Of a DNA stretch of 64,000 bases, positions 1 to 12,700 are shown in pieces. Position 1 is the stretch's first letter, and every line of letters begins with the position of its first letter. The notes beneath the pieces were generated by a model. The model ran no database searches. It saw only the letters and a list, made by a program, of their open reading frames with translations, and had not been told where the DNA came from. The position numbers and the translations under genes are program-made. The stretch comes from Strongylocentrotus droebachiensis (Eukaryota > Echinodermata > Echinoidea > Camarodonta > Strongylocentrotidae): positions 52,330 to 116,329 of the forward strand of contig JAVYIG010006537.1 in the NCBI GenBank assembly GCA_035222895.1, given 5' to 3'.

Positions 1-186
1 TTAATGTTTTCATGCTCTCACATACCTGAGCCTTGTTTGGTTGAAACTGGTTATTTTGTTGTTAATTTTTAGACTAATAAGGTGTTTTCTGGGGTTAGTA
101 ACAGTTCATGACCCTGTAATCATTCACCTCTGATCTCTTACTCAAAATCGAATAAGTTCATCCTTACAGGTATATACGTATGTAAT

Positions 187-380
187 GAAATGACTTTGTA
201 GCTTTTATTTGATGTCTGCCTGACTCGCATGCCTGGTTCCCTGACTTAGCAACCAGGCATGCAGTCAGGTGGTAGATTGTATTGAAATGACTTTGTAGCT
301 TTTGTTTGATGTCTGCCTGACTTGCATACCTGGTTGCCTGACATAGCAACTAGGCATGCAGTCAGGTGGTAGATTGTTTT
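187..380. repeat. Two tandem ~97-bp units each containing a hairpin
   Basis: The segment starting GAAATGACTTTGTAGC recurs 97 bases later (187 and 284). Each unit holds an inverted repeat around GCATGCCTGGTT / AACCAGGCATGC and ends CAGTCAGGTGGTAGATTG. No coding signal. Confidence 0.7.
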
Positions 381-500
381 ACCTATTATTTATGTGATGC
401 AAATTTTTTGTACTCGTGCACTACATGTATGTGTCTGGATTAACATGCCGGAAGAAAGGATAAAAGGGCGCCTGGTGTATTGGCACGAGGCTGATGGACT

Positions 501-714
501 CACTATGAACATGACAGACAAAGAAAGCGGACAAAATATACAGTTCCTCATGTAGACAAAGGAAAATCCCTTCACTGCTATTATGTAAAAAGGTGAATAT
601 GCATGTGACACCTGTTCTACACATTTTTACATAATAGCAGTGAAGGGATGTTCCTTTGTCTACCTGAGGAACTGTATATTTTGTCCGCTTTCTTTGTCAG
701 TCATGTTCATAGTG
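501..714. mobile_element. Palindromic MITE, CACTA-like ends, 3-bp target duplication
   Basis: The element begins CACTATGAACATGA and ends with the exact complement TCATGTTCATAGTG. Almost the whole 214 bp is an imperfect palindrome (AGCGGACAAAATATACAGTTCC versus its complement in the right arm). ACT flanks both sides (498-500 and 715-717). CACTA ends with a 3-bp duplication fit the EnSpm/CACTA superfamily. A second, right-truncated copy lies at 49630-49882. Confidence 0.7.
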
Positions 715-883
715 ACTAGGGCCTGTAGAAATGAGATGTACCAGTAGGGAGTGGCAAGATTACCAAGAGATAGAGTTATTTCAACCCCCTGTTCTACTTG
801 GTTTTATATTTTGCCTGGACTTCAATAAAGCAGAATGATTCATATTTTCTGGTTTCACTACACATACTTGAGCCAATATTGGT

Positions 884-2100
884 TTAACCCTAATGAGGCA
901 GGGGGCCATAACGCCCCCCCCCCCCTCCAGAGTTTTTCGCGCTGTATCTTAACCGCTCGACTTACTTAATTTTTCTTTCTAGCCTCCCACACATTGCGAT
1001 ACCAAATTTGTACAATTTGAACCTACGATAGGAGCGTCAGATTACAATTTATTGATCACATGTCAATCAAAACATGCATTTTCTCTATTTGCTTGTGTGT
1101 ATTAGCCTATGAAAGAATCAATGATCCTTTCAAAATCAGTTGATCTTTGTCATTGTTAAAAAGCTTTACACTCCTATTCCACTAAGTGAGGCCTATCTTG
1201 GGTTCATCCAAAAAAGGAAAACAAAAATAAAAAATGAGATGAGAAATAGTTGAGCTGGTGCTTTATCATACACAAGAAATAGTAATAGTACGTTTCATCC
1301 TTTAATATGGGCTAATTTGCATATTCATGACAATTTATGTATTTTACTTTAACTCTAATGAGGCCTGGGGGGGGGGGCTCCATTATGAATGATGCCCCGC
1401 TGCTTGCTGACTTTTTTCTTTCAAGTCTTGCGCAGCTTTTAAAGCAATTTTTTTTAAATATCGTAGCGCGTCATCCAAAAAAATCGCTCATTTCGTGATT
1501 TGTGTACAAAACAAATTTTATGGAAATATCTTTTTTCTTCGTGATTTGTGTACAAAACAAATTTTATGGAAATATCTTTTTTCATAAAAAGAGATAAATC
1601 ATTAGTTATTGGTCTTGTTTAAAGTTTAGGTGCTTGTTTTGGGGGTCAAAATAGTTGGATTGTAGTTAGAAATGAAATAAAACAACAAAGACAATAAAAT
1701 ACATACCAGTAAGTAAAAAAACAACAATGAAATACATAAGAAATTATTAAAACAAGAGATAACATAAGGAATAACCTGGCTCTCCCAAAATTTGTTGTCC
1801 TATTATCATTACTAACCAATGGTCTAACAAATATATGTAGTGAAAAAGAACGCTTAAATATGAAGAATATATGATTTATTGGTAAAAATGTGAATTGTAT
1901 GACCTTATTTGCATAAATTACGATAAATATGCAAATGAGTGAATTTTTCCAAAAAAAAAAAAAAAAAAAAAAAAAATCGAATTTACCATAGTATTCTATA
2001 CACTTCACTTGACATATTTCGCGGCAATCTGCTTACGGGAGAGGGGGGGGCATTAGTAATAGAAAGACCTCGAATACCCCAGCCTCGTTAGCCTTAACTC
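884..2100. repeat. AT-rich block between inverted CTAATGAGGC / GCCTCGTTAG ends
   Basis: The left side reads TTAACCCTAATGAGGC, followed by a G/C homopolymer. The right side reads GCCTCGTTAGCCTTAA. An internal third copy (TTTAACTCTAATGAGGCC) lies at 1338. This could be one or two nested non-autonomous elements, with TTAA as a possible piggyBac-type target. It contains a ~46-bp tandem duplication at 1492-1585 and a poly(A) run at 1951-1975. No gene recognised. Confidence 0.35.
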
Positions 2101-3540
2101 TTATTTTAAACAAACCATGTAGTTCATCTGTTGGCGTGTTTAGATATATAAAACAACAAATTTTAAAACCATTTTACACTGTTTTTTTAAAATGAAGCGT
2201 TATATTGAAAAAATATCGTTGTCATGTTCATTATACTTTATTCAATACGTGTACAAATTTTCATCTTCATATAACCAACCATAGCCGAGATCTTAAGGGG
2301 GGGGGGGGTCATAATGCACTATGAACAGGCCGGACAAAATAACTCAATATGATCTTGCCAAAGTCTTAAATTCCGGCGAAATGTCTTTAAAAAAGTCTAC
2401 TTTCGATCATGGACAAACGGTCTTATTATGTGTCATGAAAGGAATTTTTTCCACGCGAGAATGGAAATGTACTACTCAAAGGAAATTTACTACTCACAGG
2501 TCAGTTAGAGGCAGCCAAGCGTAGGATGCATTATTGCATAAATTTGCATTTAAGACACATAGTCTATGGGGGTTTTGTTATGTGGCGCCTATTGAACGTA
2601 AATATAAATATAAATATCTTGTATACCTGAGAGGGTGGGATGTTACGGGCCCAGGCAAGGAAAGAGTAAAAGGGAAGTTGCTTTGATATAATGGGCAGAA
2701 TCCTTCAAGTCAGTGCTACGGTGCAGATGTTTAATGCACGAAGTAGATTTATTTGGTAAGGCAGCAGAAACATTTTCTTCTGAGAGATCTTCACGTCGGG
2801 GCGAGATGCGAGCCCAAGCTGCCATGTTTTTGATTGAAGTATTGGACACTCGTCAATAAGGAGCTCGACCTGCCTGCACGTTATTCGTGGTCAAGGAGCA
2901 GGGAGTCAGCGACAGAGACATTACATATATGAGCTGCCAAGTCGACGGTTATGTCTACTACGCAGTCTAGAGACTGGCCAAGCGATCCAGAGCTGTGAGG
3001 GACTCACCAGATGGAAGCTTCCCTGTACTAAAGTTATGTACTAGTTAATTGTTTATGTTCTGTTGATTTTGAACGCCACAATTTGTAGGCTGAAGATTTC
3101 ATTATACCTCTATACAATTGTGTTCTGTTGTGTTTTCTGATAAGGTAGCAGGTTTAAATAATTTTTAAAAGGTCACTCACATTATGATATTGTTATCTTT
3201 TTGAAATTAGATCACTAAAAGATTAGTTTCACTATTTCATGGATTTCAAGTCAGGAAGTTTGTTGCTATAGTTCAGTTTGGTAAATTCAAGCCTATACTC
3301 AAATTGGCTCTTAAAAACTAGATGACTTATTTTTATATCAAACTTGGAAAAAGTGGGATATTGATTATCGATCAAAAACTATGTCAATCTTATACACGCT
3401 TAAAATTCAACTGAATCAGTACATGTGTAATTGACTTTCCTTCCATGTTTCATGACTTTTCCAATATATCAAATGAATGACCTTCAAAAAAAAAGGAGTG
3501 TTTGGAGAAAAAACAGATATACATGTGCACCATATAACTA
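2101..3540. other. Non-coding, no gene recognised
   Basis: AT-rich sequence with a poly(G) tract at 2298-2309. From about 3200 up to the LRR exon at 3601 it is the conserved unit intron (for example CAGTACATGTGT at 3418). Between 2640 and 3030 there is a short higher-GC patch that I do not recognise. Confidence 0.5.
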
Positions 3541-3600
3541 TTATCACTATATCTTTCTTTTTGATGACCCTCCATGACATTTACATAAGAACACGCATAC

Positions 3601-3768
3601 CTGTATGGATGATGCCTTTGCTTTCAATGTAGAGTAGAACTCCTCATAGAGATCCCTTCCAAGGAGTGTCAGGTCAGTCAGGTTTGGCATAGAACACAGT
3701 GCTTCTGCTAGTTGATGTGATGAGGCTGGTGTGGAACAACTCACATCATAAAGCTTGAGAGTCTGGAC
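3601..3768 (-). CDS. NLR LRR exon (type A, most 3' visible)
   Basis: 168 nt, phase 0, ATGCAG acceptor and CAG|GTATGCGT donor. Reads VQTLKLYDVSCSTPASSHQ, LAEALCSMPNL, TDLTLLGRDLYEEFY, STLKAKASSIQ. The GRDLYEEFY segment is closer to what I recall as the common sea urchin form than REAFTEEFF. The downstream intron (3600 to about 3200) is homologous to the other unit introns. No later LRR or terminal exon is recognisable between 1 and 3600. Confidence 0.85.
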
Positions 3769-6700
3769 CTGCATTGTTTGTGAATATAGTTAAGCAGCAC
3801 ATCTATGAATGCATATGTTTTATTTACTAATATCTGTCTGTATTCTTACATTTCACACAAATTCCATTAATTACATAGTTGTACCTTAATAACATTCCAA
3901 CCAAAAATGATTGAAGAGATTTTATTTTCAATTCAATTCTTGTCTATTCTCAAAAAGAACACACTAAAGTTTCTATGAAGAGGAATAGTATGAGTGATTT
4001 TTTTCAAAATTCTGTACGTATTATTTACTATATAAATCTATGTATCTACCTATGAAGCTTTGCACGAAGCGTTGAAGCGTCCTCCAGACAAAGCAGTCAT
4101 CGAAATAAAAAAGTCACAGTTGTGCATACCCCACCCCAAGACCCCGCTATCCCACCTGTCATGTGCGCACCACGCACCCATGCAACTTCCTCTCTTAAAG
4201 CAGTCCCAGATACAACCAGGGATATGTTGCCAACAAGGAGAGGGGACGGAGGGAGGGACATAGGTAGATACATAGATTTATATAGTAAATAATAAAATCA
4301 GTTCTGATTTAACTAATTTACCACAATAAATCATATGTATCTACCTATTATTGCTTAGACCAACACAGATGAAAGCGGGTGGGGGGGCATGTCCCAAACA
4401 ACAAGTTAGCGGGGTCCCAAACAAAAGGTCAGCGGGGGACCAGGCAAAAAGATGCCGCCCCCAAAGACGCCATAGCGAAAACACTCCTCACTCGCAGGAA
4501 TGTCCTTAAGATAACACGAAACGAAGTTGTTAGGCGAAAACCAGAAAGCAGCCTTCATAATGACATGAAGCGCTACCCCATGGAAAAAGCCCAGGAGGTA
4601 CCAAGACCCCTGGTATCATGCGCACGAGGACGCACACCCTCCGAGAGAGCCTCGGGACCCGCAGTGTGTACAATCCATCCAGAGATAGATCCCTTTGAGG
4701 CAGGTGAGACGGGCTCCCGCGTGATAAGAAACAGCTAAACGCTATCAAGGAAAAACCAAAAACCCCAGAGGGGAAAGGAGAAAACCGATCCAACTTCCGC
4801 CTCCTCTCACAGAGGAGTAGCAAGGGTAATGGACGGTAGGAGTCTAGCCACCAACAACTGGCAAAGACCCAGAAAAAGACTAACCACAGCACAGAGCTTC
4901 ACAGAAGCCGAGCTTAGCAAGACGGATCCCGACACAGACCGAGAACCGGAAACACCAGAAAAGTGTAACTGAGTCCAGTCAAGATACCCCAGGGGCAGGG
5001 GCAAGGCCCCCACCAACCCCCTGGGCGGCCGATGGACTTCTCAGCTGAAGCCAAAATCGGCGTCTCGAAATCCAAAAGCAAACGCTTCCTACCCTACGCC
5101 AAAACGTTGGGTGACGAAGCCTGCACGCACCTTAGGCTACAACGCTTAGTGGTATAAGCCACCCCGTGACCGGGGGCACTCGGCCACGGAGGCAACTCAA
5201 CTGAGAACCAGATACATATACGAAGAAAACCGCTAGACAGAGACCAAGTCAGACAGACAGACTGGGGGCACCAATCCCCAAAATTGGGGAAAGGTGCCGA
5301 TAGTAGCTGCCCCCCGGAGGAGCACTAAAAAACAGCTGGAGGCTTAACCCCAAACAAGGGCCGACGGCACATGGTGGCAAGCCAACAGCAGCATCAGGCA
5401 ATTCGGGCCTAAAAGGTCTAACAGATGCCGGAGAAGCAACACCCGAGACTCAAAAATCGAACCCGAAACTGAGTCAGATATGAACGGGGCCGGCTCATAT
5501 GCAGTACAAAGCACGGGCAAGAAAAAGGAGTAAACTTCCGCCTGAAAACCGCGGAGCCCGCCGGGTTTACTGACAACTTCAGTAACCCAACTATCAACTC
5601 CCGTAAACATGGTGACAACTTACACGCCACAGCAGACACACTCGCAAACTCGGCGAATACAACTGAAAACAAAGTACGGTGTGAACTAATCCGGCTCAAA
5701 GCCAGCTGGCGCACGGGCAGAGATAGGCGCCAAGCCATCGCCCGAATGGGGTGATAAATTTAACTCAAAAAATGTTGGCGTCTGCCAGAACAAGTGGAAG
5801 CCCCAGTTGCCCGAGGGAAAGAAATATCAAACCCCCAAATAATTCAAAGCCGCCTGAGCGGATACAGAAACGGCCGACTGAAGTGTTTGACGCCAAACCC
5901 TGGCCGTCAAATTACCACTCCGCCTCCTCAGCCTCCTGGCCGGAGGGAACGGGGCAGTACCGCCTCACCGAAAGACTTAGCGAACGCGGAGCCTAGGTGC
6001 TCCCTGGTGGTGAACGGAGCCACCTCGCTTGAGAAAATGGGGTCACTCCCGAACCTAATGTCGGTTGTGAAACCAGGGTCAATTCCGCCCCTGACGGCAC
6101 GGATAATTGCAAAACAACTACGCACAGTCTGCGAGGTCCGCGCCTCCTACAAAGCTGGCCGTTCCGGACAAGACAGCACGGCTTGTAACAGTCGTCATAT
6201 CCACGGCAACAGCCCTAAATAATCTGAAAACCACTCATGGGGGATGGACACAGCCCGACACGGACTGGACCTGGCGGAACAGTAGTCGTTTGTGAAAACG
6301 CCCCGAAGCTCCGCCTGAGCGGTAGCAGAAAAGGCCGACATTGTCGAAGAATTGTCCTTCGCCTTCTTAGCTCCTGTCCTAGCCGAAACTTGGCAGACGA
6401 GCCCTTCCGTTTCTTACCCCTAAAAACGGGGGACGAAACAAACTTCACGGCTATGTAATCAGGGCCACGAACCCCCCCGCTTCTCACCTCTAAAAACGGG
6501 GGACAAAGCGAACTTCGCGGCCGCGCTAGAGCTTCAGCTTCAGTTCACGGGAAGCCAAAGGGAGCCAGAAACCTTACACTTCACGGCGGCGATCACAGGC
6601 ATCTCGCTAGAGAATAACAGGGTCCTTCTCGACAAAGTTGGTCGTGAAAAGCGCTTAACGGCACGACTTAGCTCGAGACCCAGCCGAAGATCGGGTGAAC

Positions 6701-9700
6701 AAGCTCTTCCGCTTCTTACCCCTAGATACGGGAGACGAAGCGAGCTACACGGCCGTACTAGAGCTTAAACTTAAGCTAAACAGGCGGTGTGAACAGGGCA
6801 ACAAGCTCTATCGTTTCTCACCCGTAGATACAGGCGTCGAAGTGAGCTACACGGCCTCAATAGACACTTAACCTAACTTTACGGCCAGTGTGAATAGGGC
6901 CTCGAGCCCCTCCGCTTCTCACCCGTAGAAACGGGTGGCGAAATGAGCTTCACGGCCCTACTAGAGCTTCAGCTTTACGGGCGGTGAACATGATACGAAA
7001 AGGACACACGGTGAGGGGCTCGAAAATGGGGCCCCCCCAAAAAAGCGACGGAAACAGAATGGTCGGCTGAAGGGGGCGGAAAAGTCCAGCCACAAGAGCC
7101 GCCCACTACCTCCGAACTAATTACCTCTGTAAAAGAGGATGATTAACAAATCACTAGCTGGGTATCAACCCCGATACCTTCCAACTACCAGGCGATCGTT
7201 CAATTACAAAACAATGTCTCACACTATTGTCCCCACAAAGGAACAGATCAGCCATGGCAATCCCTTCACAAAGAGACGGGATGTCACGCAAAACGTTCGC
7301 CGTGCACGAGAAAATAAATTCCTCAAGAAGAGGAATAGAATCCGGAGAAGAACGCTGTTTAAACAGTGAAGACGGAACACTACCACCAGCACTGGGGCGA
7401 GAAGTATCAGGAAGATACTTCTCTAACAAAACCCTTGCGTCAGAGCCCAGACTCGAAAATCGACTCGGGTCCGAGGCCAGCTGCGAATTTTCTGAGACAA
7501 CGGAGGCCGAGTCCCAGTCACACTGACAATCCAGAGTGACCGACTCATACGGCTGAGGGAAAAAAAGCCACTGAGGCAAACGACCCCTCACCCGGCGGAG
7601 CGCCGAGAGAAGCGGGCGCCGGAGAAACAAAGTCTAACCGAGCGCCGACTGTACGAGGCAAAGATTCTGACGTCAGAACAGCGGCACTCGAAAATTCAGA
7701 AAAAGAATTTGAATCTGAAGACAAAGAGACACCACTCCGCTACACCACTAGCCGGGGCACGGAAGGAACCGAACCTGCTAACGTGCCGGGTGACAAATTT
7801 GACATCAAAGTTTGTTCACCTGCCGATAGAGCTGGGGCGCCCAGCTGACCGACTAATGCTCCATGAGAGCCCTGATCTCTGCCTGCGCAGAACTTGAAAA
7901 AGACGACACCGGCGTCGATTTCTTGCCTTCTTAGTCCGCGAACCAGCCGAAGCCTGAACGCTCGAACTCTTCCGCTTCTTACCCGTCGCAACAGGGGACG
8001 AAGGGGACTTCTTGGCCTTGCTAGCTTTCTTAAGCTTAACTCCACGGCCAGATTGACTCGGGGCCGTCTCGCTTCACTCCTTCTATAGAAACTTGAGCGA
8101 GACATGGGAAACAGAGTCCCAGTCACACTGACAGCCCAGAGCTGAGGTAAGAACACCACTGAGTCAAACGACTCCTCTCCCGGAGAAGCACCGAGAAAAG
8201 CGGGCGCCGTAGACACAAAGCCTAACGGAGAGCCAACTGTATGGAGTGACAAAATTAACGCCACAGGAGCGACACCCAAGAATTCAGAAAAATAATCCGA
8301 ATCTGAGGACAAAGAGCCCGGTTCTGAGACAACACCAGCCGGGGCACGGTTATGGTAGGCACCGAACCACTAGTGTGCCGGGTGACAAATTTGACGCCAA
8401 ACTTTGTGCACCTGCCAAGACATAGCCCACGACCCAGCCACAACCTGTATGGATGAGGCCTTTGCTTTCAATGTAGAGAAGAACTCCTCAGTGAATGCCT
8501 CTCTAACGAGTGTAAGGTTAGTCAGGTTTGGCATAGAAGACAGTGCTTCTGCTAGGTGGTGTGATGAGGCTGGTGTGGAACAACTCACATCATAAAGCTT
8601 GAGAGTCTGGACCTGCAATGTTTGTGAATATAGTTAAACAGCACATATATACATGCATATGTTTTATTTACTAATTTCTGACTGAATTCTTACATTTTAC
8701 ACAAATTCCATTAATTACATAGCTGTACCTTAATAACATTCTAACCAAAAATGATTGAAGAGATTTTATTTTCAATTCAATTCTTGTCTATTCTCAAAAA
8801 GAACACACTAAAGTTCTATGAAGAGGAATAGTACGAGTGATTTGTTTCAAAATTATGTACGTATTCTTTGTAGGGCTTCCAACCTGCTTATTTCGATAAG
8901 TCCTACTCCTGATAACATCAAGATTAATAATACTCGGAAATAAACCTTTGCTATCAATGTATTAAAGGTACTCATAACTCTGGATTTCATGTGCACAAGG
9001 TCCTAAGTCAGGAGGATTGTAAGTACAGTTTGGTAAATTTAAGCCTTTATTGAATTTGGCTCTTAAAAAACTGTATGACCTATTTTTCATATCGATCAAA
9101 CTTGGAAAAGGTTGGATATTGATTATTGATCAAAACAATTGTAAATGTTATACAAACTTGAATTTCAACTGAATCAGTACATGTGTAGATTGCTTTTATT
9201 TTGTGTCTGTTCCGATATACCAAGTTAATGGCCTTTAAAAAGGGTGTTTGGAGAAAAAAACATAGATGTATATACTGTGCACCATAGAACTATTACTACA
9301 CTTTCTTTTTGCAATGACCCTTTTCATAACATTAACATTAGGACACACATACCTGTATGGATGAGGCCTTTGCTTTCAATGTAGAGAAGAACTCCTTAGT
9401 GAATGCCTCTCCATCGAGTGTAAGGTTAGTCAGGTTGGGCAAAGAACACAGTGCTTCTACTAGGTGATGTGAGGAGGCTGGTGTGGGAAACTGGAGATCA
9501 TTCAGCTCGAGAGTCTGGACCTGCATTGTTTGTGAATATAGTTAAACAGCACATATATACATGCATATGTTTTATTTACTAATTTCTGACTGGTTTCTTA
9601 CATTTTACACAAATTCCATTAATTACATAGTTGTATCATAAAAACATTCTCAACAAAAATGATTGAAGAAATTTTATTTTCAATTCTTGTCTATTCTCAG

Positions 9701-12700
9701 AAACAACACACTAAAGTTTCTATGAAGAGGATGATTTAGTACGAGTGATTTTTTCAAAATTATGTACGTATTCTCTGTAGCGCTTTCAAACTGTTTGTAT
9801 CGATAAGTCCTACTCCTAATAACGTCAAAATTAATAATACCCGGAAATATGCCTTTGCTATCAATGTATTAAAGGTATTCGTAACTCTGGATTTCATGTG
9901 CACAAGGTTCTAAGTCAAGAGGATTGTTAGTACAGTTTGGTAAATTCAAGCCTTTATTAAATTTGACACTTAAAAAAACTGTATGACCTATTTTTCATAT
10001 CGATCAAACTTGGAAAAGGTTGGATATTGATTGTTGATCAAAACAATGTAAATGTTATACAAACTTTAATTTCAACTGAATCAGTACATGTGTAGATTGC
10101 TTTTATTTCATGTCTGTTCCAATATACCAAGTGAATGGCCTTTAAAAAGGGTGTTTGGAGAAAAAAAACATAGATAATACTGTGCACCATATAACTATTA
10201 CTACACTTTCTTTTTTAAATGACCCTTTTCATGACATTTACATTAGGACACACACACCTGTATGGATGAGGCCTTTGCTTTCAATGTAGAGAAGAACTCC
10301 TCAGTGAATGCCTCTCTAACGAGTGTAAGGTCAGTCAGGTTTGGCATAGAAGACAGTGCTTCTGCTAGGTGGTGTGATGAGGCTGGTGTGGGACAACTCA
10401 CATCATAAAGCTTGAGAGTCTGGACCTGCAATGTTTGTGAATATAGTTAAACAGCACATATATACATGCATATGTTTATTTACTAATTTCTGACTGTATT
10501 CTTACATTTTACACAAATTCCATTAATTACATAGTTGTACCTTAATAACATTCTAACCAAAAATGATTGAAGAGATTTTATTTTCAATTCAATTCTTGTC
10601 TATTCTCAAAAAGAACGCACTAAAGTTTCTATGAAGAGGAATAGTATGAGCGATTTTTTTTCAAAATTCTGTACGTATTCTTTGTAGGGCTTCCAACCTG
10701 CTTAAATCGATAAGTCCTACTCCTAATAACATCAAGGTTAATAATACTCAGAAATAAACCTTTGCTATCAATGTATTAAAGGTACTCATAACTCTGGATT
10801 TCATGTGCACAAGGTCCTAAGTCAGGAGGATTGTTAGTACAGTTTGGTAAATTCAAGCCTTTATTGAATTTGGCTCTTAAAAAACTGTATGACCTATTTT
10901 TCATATCGATCAAACTTGGAAAAGATTGGATATTGATTATTGATCAAAACAATGTAAATGTTATAAAAACTTGAATTTCAACTGAATCAGTACATGTGTA
11001 GATTGCTTTTATTTCATGTCTGTTCCAATATACCAAGTGAATGGCCTTTAAAAAGGGCGTTTGGAGAAAAAAACATAGATGTATATACTGTGCACCATAG
11101 AACTATTACTACACTTTCTTTTTTCAATGACCTTTTTGATAACATTAACATTAGGACACACATACCTGTATGGATGAGGCCTTTACTTTCAATGTAGAGA
11201 AGAACTCCTCAGTGAGACCCGCTATGAGTGTCAGGTTAATCAGGTTTGGCAAAGAACACAGTGCTTCTACTAGGTGATGTGAGGAGGCTGGTGTGGGAAA
11301 CTGGAGATCATTCAACTCGAGAGTCTGGACCTGCATTGTTTGTGAATATAGTTAAACAGCACATATATACATGCATATGTTTTATTTACTAATTTCTGAC
11401 TGTATTCTTACATTTTACACAAATTCCATTAATTACATAGTTTTATCATATTACATTCTCAACAAAAACTAGAAATGCAATCGTGTCACAACGATGTGCG
11501 TGCAATGACGCCATGTTTCTATGTGTCAAACGAAAGAGCTTCTCTCGGACTATCCAGAGCAATTTGTTCGAAGTCTGTAGCTTCTGTGATATTGGAGATA
11601 GTTAGGGCGAAGGAAAGGCCTCAACAGTGACCTTGATGGGATGGTAGTGACTACGCCTACAAAGTTTAAACAAAATTTGGATAGGGGAAAGAACCTAGAA
11701 AGGGCTCGCAAGCACTGCATGCAAAAACCAATGGGATTTGATGCATGTTCGTCATTGCAATAAAGATCGTTCTGGGGGCCAAAAGCGTGAACCCGATATG
11801 CCCCATAGATAATGCGTGTAATGCATGGGCGAAAAACGTACAGGATCTGTGTTATGACCGGAGTTTTAAAAAAAATTCTCTCTCTTTATGTCTCTTTATG
11901 GGCCGTATTTGGTATCATTAGAAAGAGAATTTCGTGGTTGTTATTGTAAACCACTCTTTTTTTTTCTATGATAATCCTATCCAAACACGTGATGTAAAAT
12001 AGATTTATAAGACAAAATGGCGTCTTAAATGGCCCCCTTGACCAATTTTAAAAATCCGGCTTCAAGGTGCCCTGCGTATTGCAACTCGGAATGTCTCTGC
12101 AAATTTTCAAGGAAAGAAAACGATGTTTAGGGGGCGAAAAGCAGTCTGAAAAAATGACGTCATGGCCGATAAGTGTTATAATCGGGCGGAAACTCGGCGG
12201 AATTTGTATAGTGACCCTTGTTCGAATGCGATTTACTCAAAATTTTCTGTGTGAACATATACCATACTTGGTATCATTCGAAAGGGCACTTCATTGCGGT
12301 CAGTTTGACACCATTGTCATCTGCGCGCAAAGTACTGCACGCATCAAACGCGCTATTACGTAATGCATAGTAAATTCATCATTTTTGGCGATAACTTTGC
12401 GAAGGGGGCTTTAACATTTACTAAACTTGGCAGACAGTTGTCACGTATATGGATGCATGTGTCTGCCAAGTTTCATTGATGTAGGTATAAAGATCGCCAT
12501 TTTAGAGCAAGTTGAAGTTATTTCGGAATTTTCTTGAAAATGGCGAATTTGGAGGGCAATTTTCTCAAATTTGGTCAGCGATAGGGTATATAATTTTGTA
12601 TATGGCTGGAAAGGGCATATCTTCAAGTATTTAATTCCAAAAAAGAGTACGGGTCTGCCAAGCCATAATGGAGATACGGCCACAGAAAGAAAGCCAATTC

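Noticed and set aside
1..3600. Terminal exon of the NLR gene
   Set aside because: Searched for an acceptor followed by LRR-like or stop-ending coding on the minus strand. Nothing convincing was found.
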